From assembly GCF_049243985.1 (NCBI RefSeq), contig NC_135380.1, positions 19,268,501 through 19,332,500 on the forward strand: a stretch of DNA of 64,000 nucleotides, written 5' to 3'. This document shows positions 36,160 to 46,200 of this stretch, piece after piece (position 1 is the first letter of the stretch; each line of letters opens with the position of its first letter). This stretch comes from Paroedura picta. Lineage: Eukaryota; Chordata; Lepidosauria; Squamata; Gekkonidae. Made by a program: the position numbers and the translations under genes. The notes beneath the pieces are model-generated. The model was not told the DNA's origin and did no database searches. It saw only the letters and a program-made list of their open reading frames with translations.

Positions 36160-36896
36160 CAGTGGTTCTCAACCTGGGGGTTGGGACCCCTTTGGGGTGG
36201 TCAAACAACCCTTTCACAGGGGTCGCGACAGGGCAAGCAGCTTGGCCGGTGGGCGCCATCTACACCAGTGTTCCCCAACCCCCAGTCCGGGGACCGGGAC
36301 CGGTCCGTGGCTCAGTTGATACCGGGCCATGGCTCCTCCTCGTCCTCCTCCCTGGCTGCTGCCTCGGGGGCTGCCCTGCCACTCTGCTGCCAGCTCACCT
36401 TTGGTGCTGTCTGGCAGCCACCATGGCTGGGGTTCCCCTCGGTGTGGCACTACGTAGCTGCTGCTGGCAGCGCTCCCCAGTGGGCGGCGGGAAGTCAGGG
36501 GCACCGGCAAGAAAGCAAGCGGAGCAGGGGCTCAAGCAGCAGCGACGTCCCTCAGCAAAAGACTACCCCCCCCCAGGCCTCAGTAAAATTGTCAAGCATT
36601 GACCGGTCCCTGGTGATAAAAAGGTAGGGGACCACTGATCTACACAACAGCCTTGCGGGGTAGATCAAGATAGAGCAGTGGAAAAGAATGAGACCAGCAT
36701 GTTGGGACAAGAGGTGGAACGGCTGAGAAACCCCGGGGGGGGGGAACAATTTATATACAATCATGAACAATGGCCTTTGGTCAGTTTCGGTTTAATTTAT
36801 GTGAAAGAACACTTGCATAATTTTATGGTTGGGGGTCACCACAACACGAGGATCTATATTAAAGGGTCGTGGCACTAGGAAGGTTCAGAACCACTG
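36160..36896. mobile_element. Outer hAT element (CAGTGGTTCTCAACC family) interrupted by a second hAT
   Basis: The ends are CAGTGGTTCTCAACCTGGGG and GGTTCAGAACCACTG, with perfect target duplication ATCTAGAC at 36152-36159 and 36897-36904. The interior is split at 36266-36637 by another element with its own duplication. The outer element without the insert is about 357 bp, close to the 368 bp of the copy at 31830. Confidence 0.95.
36266..36637. mobile_element. Inner hAT element (CAGTGTTCCCCAACC family)
   Basis: The ends are CAGTGTTCCCCAACCCCC and ATAAAAAGGTAGGGGACCACTG. The perfect target duplication ATCTACAC lies at 36258-36265 and 36638-36645, inside the outer hAT. The interior is GC-rich and carries no complete transposase. 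Confidence 0.95.
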
Positions 36897-36969
36897 ATCT
36901 AGACAGTTCATTAGCCTAGGGATTAAAACATCTGGCCTGGTTGGTGCTGATACCACATCCTCTGCCTAA

Positions 36970-37430
36970 CTTCTAATTTTGAATTCATCTTCATTGGGTT
37001 TGATACCAAACATGTTCGGGTCAGACGTGCTTTTAACCGCCAAAATGTCTAGGATCAAATTGAATTTGAAAAGTGATAAGGGGCGATCCTGTCTTGTCTC
37101 CTTATTAATCTCTATTTTATCTCTAATCACTGTACTGTTCATCAAGACTCTAGCTTCTTGTTTCATATACATTTGTTGAACCAATTTCAAAGAACTTCAT
37201 TGTTTGCAGCAATACTCTAAGGGAATTCCCCAAAACACCGTCAAAAGTTTTTTCAGCATTCGAGAAGATAAATGCTGTCTCATCCTTCAATCTTCTTGCA
37301 AAATCCATTGCATTTAAAACAAATTGGTCACTGTCTTTCATATACCTCTTGGCGTATATCTCTTTGATCTTCGTGAATCATGTGTTACACATTTTTTAGT
37401 CTCTCTGCCAAGCTCTTCAAAAAAATGTTA
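36970..37430 (-). mobile_element. L1 LINE ORF2 fragment (reverse transcriptase region)
   Basis: Minus-strand frames give FSNAEKTFDGVLGNSLRVLL, matching FLDAEKAFDRV.W.FL..VL, and then TRQDRPLSLFKFNLILDILA, matching TRQGCPLSPLLFNLVLE.LA. These are consecutive L1-type RT motifs in different frames, so the copy is 5'-truncated and broken. Confidence 0.88.
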
Positions 37431-37886
37431 TAGTCCATATTTAAGAGTGAAATGGGTATGGGGGTGATGAACCTGAACCTTCTTTGTGGGTCAACATTAG
37501 ATACACTTGTTTCTACAATGCAGGGAAAGTTCTAATAGGCCTCACCCAAGGTGGTCTTGATCCAGAAGACATCTTTACTTAGGGACACAAGCTGCTAGAA
37601 GATCTGTGCCAGAAACACTACTATGGATTTATTTTTAATTGCTGAATTACAACTGATTTGTGGTGGCAGCCGTAATGTTGCCGGGGGTGGGGGGGTTAGA
37701 ACTTCATCCCGTTTCCAAACTCAGATTAGGACCACAATGTGAGGGAATAAATCAACTCTTTCTTCCCTGTGTTATTTCAGCCTGAAATGCTACTTGCCCT
37801 CCTTAGAGACCCAGGCAGTGTGTAGATTCCACTCTGTGGGACAAATAGCAGCTCTGTGAAGTTCTTTAAAGTCAGGACATTTGCAG

Positions 37887-37950
37887 AGGTTGGGGAGTTG
37901 GTTTTATATGCCGCTTTTTACTACCTGAAGGAGTCTCAAAGAGGGGTCTG
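37887..37950 (-). mobile_element. tRNA-SINE fragment
   Basis: gttggggagttggttttatatgccgctttttactacctgaaggagtctcaaag is the tail-side end of the SINE family at 13972. Confidence 0.75.
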
Positions 37951-37954
37951 TGAG

Positions 37955-39065
37955 AGCTGCAGAGGAACTGGAGATCTGGTTGAACAACCCCTTAGTAACG
38001 CTGCTTTACCAATGCCATGTTTCTGATCCAGAGCCGGCCTTTAAAGTAGGGAAACTATTCCACCAGTGAGACTTCCTCTGGCCACAGCTTTGCAAGTCTG
38101 AAAACAAATCTAGAAAACCAGGCAGCTTTTTTACAAAAACTAGGAAAGTAAAAAAAAAAAGAGCATGCCCTGCTTTTAAAAACATAGAAGACAGCTGATG
38201 TATTAAAGCGAGTCGTATTTTTACCACTTCGATTTTATCAGTACAATGAAGCAGTTGCACAAACATTCCGTTTCCACATTTGTTTTGGGGAGAAAAAAGA
38301 CTTCCTATCTAGTTTTAACACTTCTGCAATGATTTTGGCAGACCAAGACCAGCCAACGGACAGCTACAAAAACACTGTCATGCTGGACAGATTGTTCCGT
38401 GGGTTTGTGTCAGTTCCTGCAGAGGATGGTCCAGCTGGCCCAGCTGGCCCAAATGAACTCTGCCAAACTTCCATGGAAATACCCCCCCCCCTCCCCAATA
38501 CCACCACAGAATTCTGTGGACTGCCTGGCCTGGCGATGGGGGAAGGGAGAGCACTTAGCTCTGAGCACTTTCAGAGGGGAGGGGAGATTTACTTGGCATA
38601 TATTTACTGTAGATTTTTAAAAACAATTGGAAAAATAGTTTTGTTTCAGAGGGGTTTTATTTATTTAGTATATTTCTAGGGTCTCTCTTCAAAGTCCTGC
38701 TTGAGGCAATTTTCATTTTAAAACCATTGCATTAAACACACGCGGCATTAAAAATGACTACTGAAAAGAATCAGATTATTAAAAACCTTTTTAGATAAAC
38801 CCCAATATTAAACAGTAGGTTAAAAAAATGTGTTTTTGCCTGGTGCCTAAAAGAAGTAGGTTCTCTCTTGACTGGGGTGACTGACGTCAAGGGAGATTTG
38901 TCTTCAGTATCAGAAAGACACACAGCTGGAAGCAACTCAGGAACTTTAAAATCACACACTCCTGACAGGTGCTCATCCAATCTTCACCTAAAAACTTCCA
39001 CCACCACGAGGCAGCATGTTCCATCTTCAAACAGCCCTCAGTCGGAAAATGCTTTCTAATATTGA
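37955..39065. other. Gene-free stretch, no recognised repeat
   Basis: Nothing specific is visible. Open frames overlapping it are unsupported. Confidence 0.35.
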
Positions 39066-39068
39066 AGT

Positions 39069-39121
39069 GAAACTGTCAAGCGTTGAGTGGTCCGCAGTGA
39101 TAAAAAGGTTGGGGACCACTG
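39069..39121 (+). mobile_element. hAT terminal fragment
   Basis: gaaactgtcaagcgttgagtggtccgcagtgataaaaaggttggggaccactg is one terminus of the CAGTGGTCCCCAACC family, cut off on its left. Confidence 0.85.
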
Positions 39122-39123
39122 AG

Positions 39124-39485
39124 CAGTGGTCCCCAACCTTTTTATCACCGGGGACCGGTCAACGCTTGACAATTTTACTGAGGCCCGGGGGGGGGGTAGT
39201 CTTTTGCCGAGGGACGTCGCCGCCTAAGCCCCTGCTCCGCTTGCTTTCCCGCTGACGCCCATGACTTCCCACCGCCCACTGGGGGGCGCTGCCAGCAGCA
39301 GCTGCGCAGTGCCACGCCGAGGGGGAGCCCAAGCCATGGCGGCCACTGGAAAGCACCAAAGGTGAGCCGGCGGCAGAGTGGCAGGGCAGCCCTCGAGGCA
39401 GCAGCTGGGGAGGAGGAGCCGCAGCCCGGTACCGACTGATCTACGGACCGGGACCAGTCCCCGGACCAGGGGTTGGGGACCACTG
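39124..39485 (-). mobile_element. hAT element (CAGTGGTCCCCAACCTTTTTATC family), reverse of 36266
   Basis: The ends are CAGTGGTCCCCAACCTTT and GGTTGGGGACCACTG. Internal order is opposite to the copy at 36266. It abuts the terminal fragment on the left and another hAT on the right. No target duplication of its own is visible. Confidence 0.88.
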
Positions 39486-39493
39486 CTGTAGAG

Positions 39494-39791
39494 CAGTGGT
39501 CCCCAACCTTTCTGAGGTTGGGGACCGGCAGGGTATTGGGGCGTGGGCCACGCCCCCGCATCGGCCGCGCCCCCGCATCGGGCCGCGCCCGCGAGCCGTG
39601 CCCGCACATCGGGCCGCGCCCCGCATCGAGCCGCGCCCCGCATCGAGCCGCGCCCGCACACAGGGCCGCGCCCCTGCATCGAGCCACGCCCGCATGGGCG
39701 CGGCCCCGATTCCTTCTCCCTGCCCTCCCGGAAGTTTTTTACTGCGCGGGGCGGGGAGAGGGGGCCGCGGCCCGCAGGTTGGGGACCACTG
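39494..39791. mobile_element. Second hAT-family element with CpG-rich minisatellite core
   Basis: The ends are CAGTGGTCCCCAACCTTTCT and GGTTGGGGACCACTG, with perfect target duplication CTGTAGAG at 39486-39493 and 39792-39799. The core (about 39548-39710) is an imperfect tandem array of about 20-bp units of the type gccgcgccccgcatcgagc, with a very high density of intact CpG. Confidence 0.93.
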
Positions 39792-41512
39792 CTGTAGAGG
39801 ACCCCATAGATGGAAGACTAAAAATAAGCAACACATTTTACAGCCCAGTCCTAGATTTTGCTATATATAGAAAAATCCAAACTTCTTATACTGGCACTAT
39901 GGGGGGGGGGATACCCATTCTACTGCTGCAGCACTGAACACATATTCTACTCCCTGGGCCACAGTATCAGCAGTCTCTGTATGTCTAGGACAGGCTACTG
40001 CTGCTTGTACCCACCAAGTGCTCCCTGCAGCTCTCAAGCTGACTAAACGATACAATGCCAACACTGCCCTCTGTATTCATAGGCATGTGTTAAGGTTCTC
40101 TGTGTCCTGCTTCCCTTGTACGGGATACTACTGTAACTACCGAATCTTGTGCCACAAGTTATAGGCAGGGCCAGGACTGAGCTGCCAGTCTAGTACAAAC
40201 ACAAATACAGTTCTTCACTAGTGGAAATATTATTTGATCTAATCAACATATAAATGAGACCAAATATCGAAAATTGTCTTCCCATTTGGATTTTAGAGAC
40301 GATGAGCTTATACAGATTGCTTTTTTCCCATATAGGTTAATATAACAGTGCATCTTACACAGCAAGATTGCTTCAGATGCATCAAGACAAACATACTTTG
40401 GCAGATAGTTTTGCTGAAATGACCTGGCAGTACAATTACCAATCCGCAAATACAGAGCTAAACATAAATCCTATGTTGTATCTATGAGGCATTCCTCAGC
40501 TATAATAAAATCCCACACTGAGAAATAAACTATTTCCTTACTAGGAAGTAAAGATACACAATATGTGGCAGGGGAGGGGGTGATGGAGAAAGAACCAAAG
40601 AACAAGAGGCACACCTTTGTTCCATGGTTACTCACAGAATGCTATCGGAGCAGTACTCAATTATAACAAATCCTATTCACCGTAGGATACATTTATTTCT
40701 TCCTTGGTCTCCCGCCAGTTTCCCTCAATTCTATTTCTAGAAATATACAGATTAGCAAATCCAGTTGGCTATAATGATATGGGTTTTTCCACCAATTGGG
40801 ATACAATTCAGCCAAGGCTGAAGAGTACTAATTCTTACTAAAATCAGTGAACTTTATCCAGAAGAGGTATAGATGTGACGGAGCTGCAGTGCTTTAATAC
40901 TTGATTTTGCTGGATTTGGGCCATATATAGATAGACACACGCAAGACTCCAGTTGCAGTGTGCCCTGAGAACTAAAAATGCAGTGCTTTTCAAAAATGTC
41001 AAGCCAAACTTAATGAAGCACTCATTCACAAAAGTCATGTCATACTGCCCTCTTTTGATATAACCTGGATACAGTTCCTAGGGAAGAAAAAGCTTTATAA
41101 ATCAGAACCTGAAACAGTCAATTTCAAACCTTGCAAGCATGTTAATTGCATTTGCTTCTAGAAGCAGGATGCATAGTTTGAAAGACAGAAAAAAAAGAGT
41201 AAAAGAAATACGCAAGCACGCTTTATAAAAGTCAAGCTACCCTGATAGCATGTAGAAATGGCAGTGGAATTCAACTGAACAGCCTTTTCAGTTAACATTC
41301 TTGTAAATTATTGCAATTATCTGGTCATCAATTAACTGCCTGGACAGCTGAGCACAAAAAGTTTCTACTTGTCAAGATGTAATAAACTTCCAGATAATTA
41401 AATGTATACAGATTTAAACTTCTATACGCCACAAGGAGAAACACCCGGGATCAGATACACCAAATAAGTATATTGTAAAAACAAACACAGATTTTAGAGG
41501 GAAGTACACAGC

Positions 41513-41518
41513 TTTATT
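41513..41518 (-). terminator. Candidate CDCA2 polyadenylation signal (AATAAA), distal
   Basis: Minus-strand AATAAA in the context TTGAATAAAGC, within AT-rich non-repeat sequence downstream of the CDCA2 stop. It is the alternative to the signal at 41971. Confidence 0.45.
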
Positions 41519-41970
41519 CAATCATCAATCTTTTGACTGATATTTGGGATGCACAAATGAATTCTGGTTTTGGGATTCCAGGCATGTAAAATGGAGCTGC
41601 TGTGAAATAAACGCAACCCATCTCGGGGATGGGAGTTAAGAAAAGAAGAATTATATTTTGATTTTTAAAAATTCAAAAATATGCAGGGAAGGTCCAATAC
41701 TTGGATTTTTTCTTTAGAAAACAGCTTAAAAACCAGGCATTTAATATTGGATGTCCCTTCAAATACCACCTAAACATCACATTTAAACTGGGCTAGTTTT
41801 TAAAATTTCCCATTGTTTTCCTATCCCCATGCTAAGAAACAGTTTTCTGGCAGTTTTCCAAATGCAGTATGAAATTTGGAACATTCAAAGATACAGCAGG
41901 TAAGTTTTTTCAGTTAAAAGCAGTCATAAAACGTATCTTCCATTATCAATGATTTCTCAACAGAGCCTTT

Positions 41971-41976
41971 TTTATT
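41971..41976 (-). terminator. Candidate CDCA2 polyadenylation signal (AATAAA), proximal
   Basis: TTTATT on the plus strand gives AATAAA on the minus strand, about 225 bases past the CDCA2 stop. A second canonical AATAAA lies at 41513-41518, giving a 3' UTR of about 700 bases. Which one is used cannot be told from the sequence. Confidence 0.5.
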
Positions 41977-42201
41977 GAGATTTTTTTTCTATTTTGTTTA
42001 CCGCTCTTCTTTCCTACCTAAAGTTCTCTTTGCAGAGGAAAAAAAAGTGTTAAACCAAATACTATCCATGCACCTAGGAAGAGACCCTTTAATCTATGTA
42101 CAGCATATATAGAATTTTAACATTCCTCTTTAAAGATCTATATTATATTGTAGGTTGTATCTTCAAGATTTTTCTTCACTTTAGAGTCTTTTCAGTAATA
42201 C

Positions 42202-43241
42202 TTAATTGCTTTTAAACACCAAGGCTTGCTTATCTATCTGTATGACGTTACTTTCATTTCCTCCCTGACCCCGGGAACAAATGCTCTTTCTTTTTTTCTT
42301 TGGTCTGCAATGCTCCACTCCAACATGAACACTTTTCTGATCTTCCATCATAGGTGAGAGAGTCTGAACCAAGTTTTCTTGCTTTTGATGAAACGTCTCT
42401 GATTCTGGATGATAAAAGTCACATGAACTTTTTCTGGCTTTGCGGTCAGAACCCACCAGATTCACAGAATTCTCAGCAGGCACAGAAATCCATGCAAGGC
42501 CTTCACTTTCTGCATTTTTAAGTTGCCTTGTGCTGCGTCTCACCCTTTTTTGAGTACTACTGGCTATGCTTCTGAAAGATTCCTCTATAGCGTGCAGTAC
42601 ATCATTTACGAATCCAGAATGGCTTAATGTCTGAGGTGTAGAAGGTAATTCTTCCATGGTATCTCTAGGAACACAGGGATTGTTTCCAGGCGTTTCAGAC
42701 TGAAAATCCTCAACATTGGGGGTGATTCTTCTGCTCCTCCTAGGAAATCTTTTAAAGTTCACGCAGATGTCACCTCCACTTGGCTGCTCTATTGCTGAAT
42801 CTGAAAGGTGAAATGAAGTTTCTTTCCTGTTTTTTTCACCAGTTCCCTGCACCAGTTCCATCTCACTCTCACTGGAATAGTCACTTTTCAGCACCTGCCC
42901 ATTTAAGATATTCTTTAAGTCCTTGGAAGAATCCTTACCAGATGGCTCCAAGGGAAATGTACTTGGCATGTCATTTGGAACTGCATCTTGCAGTTGCAAG
43001 AATGAGCATGATACAGCATCAGGCAAGGCATTTTCCTTCACAGCACTCAGGTTGGAATACAGGCAGCTGCCACTCTCTTCTGTATTATGCAATATACTAT
43101 TTGCCTCTTCAGGTGTCTCATGTCCTAGGCTGGAGCAAGAATGATCTAGGAAAGTTGCAATTAAAGAAGAAATTTGATCATGTTTTTCACTGTCCAGTAC
43201 CAGGGAAAGACAGGTTGAATTCATATACAACCAGCTTTTCA
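42202..43241 (-). CDS. CDCA2: CDCA2 terminal coding exon 13
   Basis: 1040 nt entered after ACCTAG|TG, encoding about 346 residues to a TAA. The middle is acidic and serine-rich. The C-terminal part has VLHAIEESFRS, KRVRRSTRQLKNAESEGLAW, ISVP and a final PKKKRKSIC, which align with human DAIEQTFQRR, KVRRSTRLQKDLENEGLVWISLP and GKRRKSFC. The basic C-terminus is the family's chromatin-targeting region and also resembles a nuclear localisation signal. Confidence 0.94.
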
Positions 43242-46200
43242 CTAGGTCTTAATTATAAATTGGTGTAATGTCTGAATAGAGAAATCACAATTACAGCCAC
43301 TGTACCACCTCTGGAAGCTACTACACCTAAAGATGAAAGCACAGAACTTCTGCAGGAAATGTGGTTTGAATTCCAAGAAATGATTATACCATATTTTACT
43401 AAGAAACAGCCTTTGTATTTGGAAATAAAAATCTGGTATTTTCACAATGCAACCATTTTAAGTCTTTGCTTGCACCATGTCTCTTATGGCCTTAAAAAAA
43501 GCCTTTGCTTACACAATCATTTTATGGACAAAACAGCAAGGCCTGCGATCAAAGCAGTGTTTCTTCTTCCCTACCCTCAAGGATATTTTAGTCACTATGC
43601 AGATATTGGGCAGAGCTGTGGGAACCAGCCCATTTGAAACTCTTGAGTTCCTAAGCCTGGTTGAATCTGCTGGGCTAATAGTACACAGCAGAATTTAACA
43701 GTTCCAAGGTCTAGTGGCAGATGCTTAAACATTTATTATGCCCACATCTCAGAGGATTTCTTACTTTGCAGCAGAGGTAATAAAGTGTATCTCTTGGCCC
43801 TCCAAGCTATACTGGATTAAAGTCTGTCATTCTACCAAGTTTATGCCATTGTGTGCCAGGAATAAGCCATCGGCACTGCCAGAGTTTCTCACTGCAGCTT
43901 AGTTTTAAAATGTTTTGACCCATAATAGTTTGTATAACGAGTTTAATGACAAACAGGTCAATATAAAGGGTTGTAGTTTGGCACTTCCATAAACCTTGCC
44001 CTCTATGTTCTCTGCCTTTTCAGTTTTCAGGCTTGGCTCGTTTGTTATCATACAGCCTTGGGGCAGGCTGCTAATTGCTAAGGGTCACTAGAGAGGCCTC
44101 AGAATTCAAATTCCAAAGTCTATAAGTAATTTTTAGGAATAAACCACACAAGTATTGCTGCAGCACCATAGACTTTCAAGCTTCAGAGCCTTGTGATGGA
44201 AAAAGATTATTGCTTAGGCCAGCGTACAAATTTACAATTGATTACAGAAAACAGAAAAGGAACTAATGGGTACCCACATACCTAAGATGGAAATTGATGA
44301 TTCTGACATCCTTTGATAGGAAAGGGAGTTATCTTCTGTCATCTCAGGAATAGGACTCAAGAGAGGCTTCTTGGACACAGTTTCATAAGACCCATGATAT
44401 ACTTTCTGTGTCTTTTTTTTCTTTTTTCTCTTCCCAAATACTTTGCGCCTAGAAGCCTGCAGATATTCAGAAAACAGCATAGAAGGGTTAATTTCACTGG
44501 CAGTGGATATAGTGAGGATCATGTTCAGAGGCACTAAACCTTTATACTGGTGCTAGGAAGCAACCTGGCCTTTAAAGCTCTATTTGTCAAATTTTCTCTT
44601 ATCAAGACAATTTTCATATAAAGGATATCCGAATATATTTTGCAAATCCAGTACTAACACCATGCAAAATAAGTTGCATGAAAAGTCCAGAAGACAAGCA
44701 GAACAGAACTCTCTCATCTGCATTTTAAGTGTACTTACAGGGTTTTTTTTAGAAGCTGACTTTGTTACAGAGTTTCCATTTTGGAATTTTCTAGGATTCA
44801 GAACTTTACTGGTAGTACAAGTCCGCTTGGTTTGTATTTCTCTTGTAGGTCTGACACTAGTTTCTTCTACTTTGTTGACCTAGTAGAAGCCATTTATTAG
44901 GTAAGTCAAGCAATAAGGCTACTGCATTATAAAGATTACTTTTCAGTGTTGATTATACATAATACATACACAAAAGGAAATACGCTTATAAACACCATTA
45001 CTCAGCTATATGTGAGAGAAGGGAACATTAAAATCCATGTTTTCTAACATTTTACCTTTTTGAAAAATTAAGCAAGAAATTTCTGGTCTCAATTTATTAC
45101 CAATTATAAGTTAGCATAATAAACACTGAAAAACAATTTTACCCACCTTTTTAGCAGAAGACCGCGTGACTCTAGTGCATGTAGCATGCAGATCAGGAGA
45201 ACTTACTTTTGTTTCTAAAACAGAAAGGGAAAAGATTATATCCATATGCCGTTAGTGCATCTCAGTTGGTATAACGTATACGTAACGTGTGATGGATTCT
45301 TGACAAAGTGTTTAATGAAGACTGGAAAATTCTTGTAGAAACATTCAAATACCCATGAAGATACTTCAGTACAGATATATGAAGGATAACTTTTGCTTTG
45401 CAGTGTAAGAAAAATAAATGCTCCTCAATCTCTACTTACAGCAAGAGAATGTACATTTAGTATGTGTTATGAATTTACCTTGATAGGTCAGAAATGCTAT
45501 TATATGGAATTCCAGTTTGGCATTTACGTTCAATTATAAACCTCACTTAGTACATACTTAAAAGTATAATGAAGAGGCATTCACAGTTGATGTTGGGTAG
45601 AAACTAGTATTGACAGCCAATGAATAAGTTACCACTGTGGCATAAAAGCTATTTCAGCAAGTTTCTGCTTTACATCACAGTGGAAGCATCTGTAAACAGA
45701 AACCATACTGCGCTCCTTGCCAGCCAAATGAGCATAAGTTACCCTGGGCAGCTGGCCCATCCACTCATGTACTGATATGACTGACTTAACATGGGTCTGA
45801 GGGACATTGGATCAACTAATAGATTTGCATGTTACTGCTGGGAAGCATCACCTCTGTATTCACCCTGTGATAATAATAATATATATAGATATAGATATTC
45901 CCAAACCTTTATCTTCTGTATCACCTGTGTTCACAACGGAGTCAACAGTGGAAACTGCCTCTGATATCTCTTGAAGGCCCTGTATTAAAAGAAGCAAAAA
46001 TACAAACACACAATTTGAACAAAACATGAACTTACATGGTACAAAATATTGAGGAACGGTTAATGTACTTTAATCTAGGTATCATAGTCTAACCTCACAG
46101 CTTTAAAAAAAAAAAAAAACCTGTATGTATCTAACACCAAATGCTCATAAGCCTGGGTCCTAAACAATGTGCCCTTTCTCCCTTCTTTTAAAAAATTATT

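Larger units (their letters stand above)
39800..42200. other. CDCA2 3' flank and 3' UTR, AT-rich, no gene
   Basis: 42201 down to about 41500 is the likely CDCA2 3' UTR, with two candidate AATAAA signals. The rest is unique AT-rich sequence without a recognised repeat. A G10 run lies at about 39901. Confidence 0.5.

Noticed and set aside
36105-36627. 165- and 167-codon overlapping open frames
   Set aside because: They lie inside the nested hAT elements and reflect GC-rich non-coding transposon sequence.
39175-39937. Several long GC-rich open frames on both strands
   Set aside because: Explained by the hAT cluster and its CpG-rich minisatellite, which lacks stops in many frames.
42780-43268. 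162-codon plus-strand open frame
   Set aside because: Antisense shadow of the terminal CDCA2 exon.
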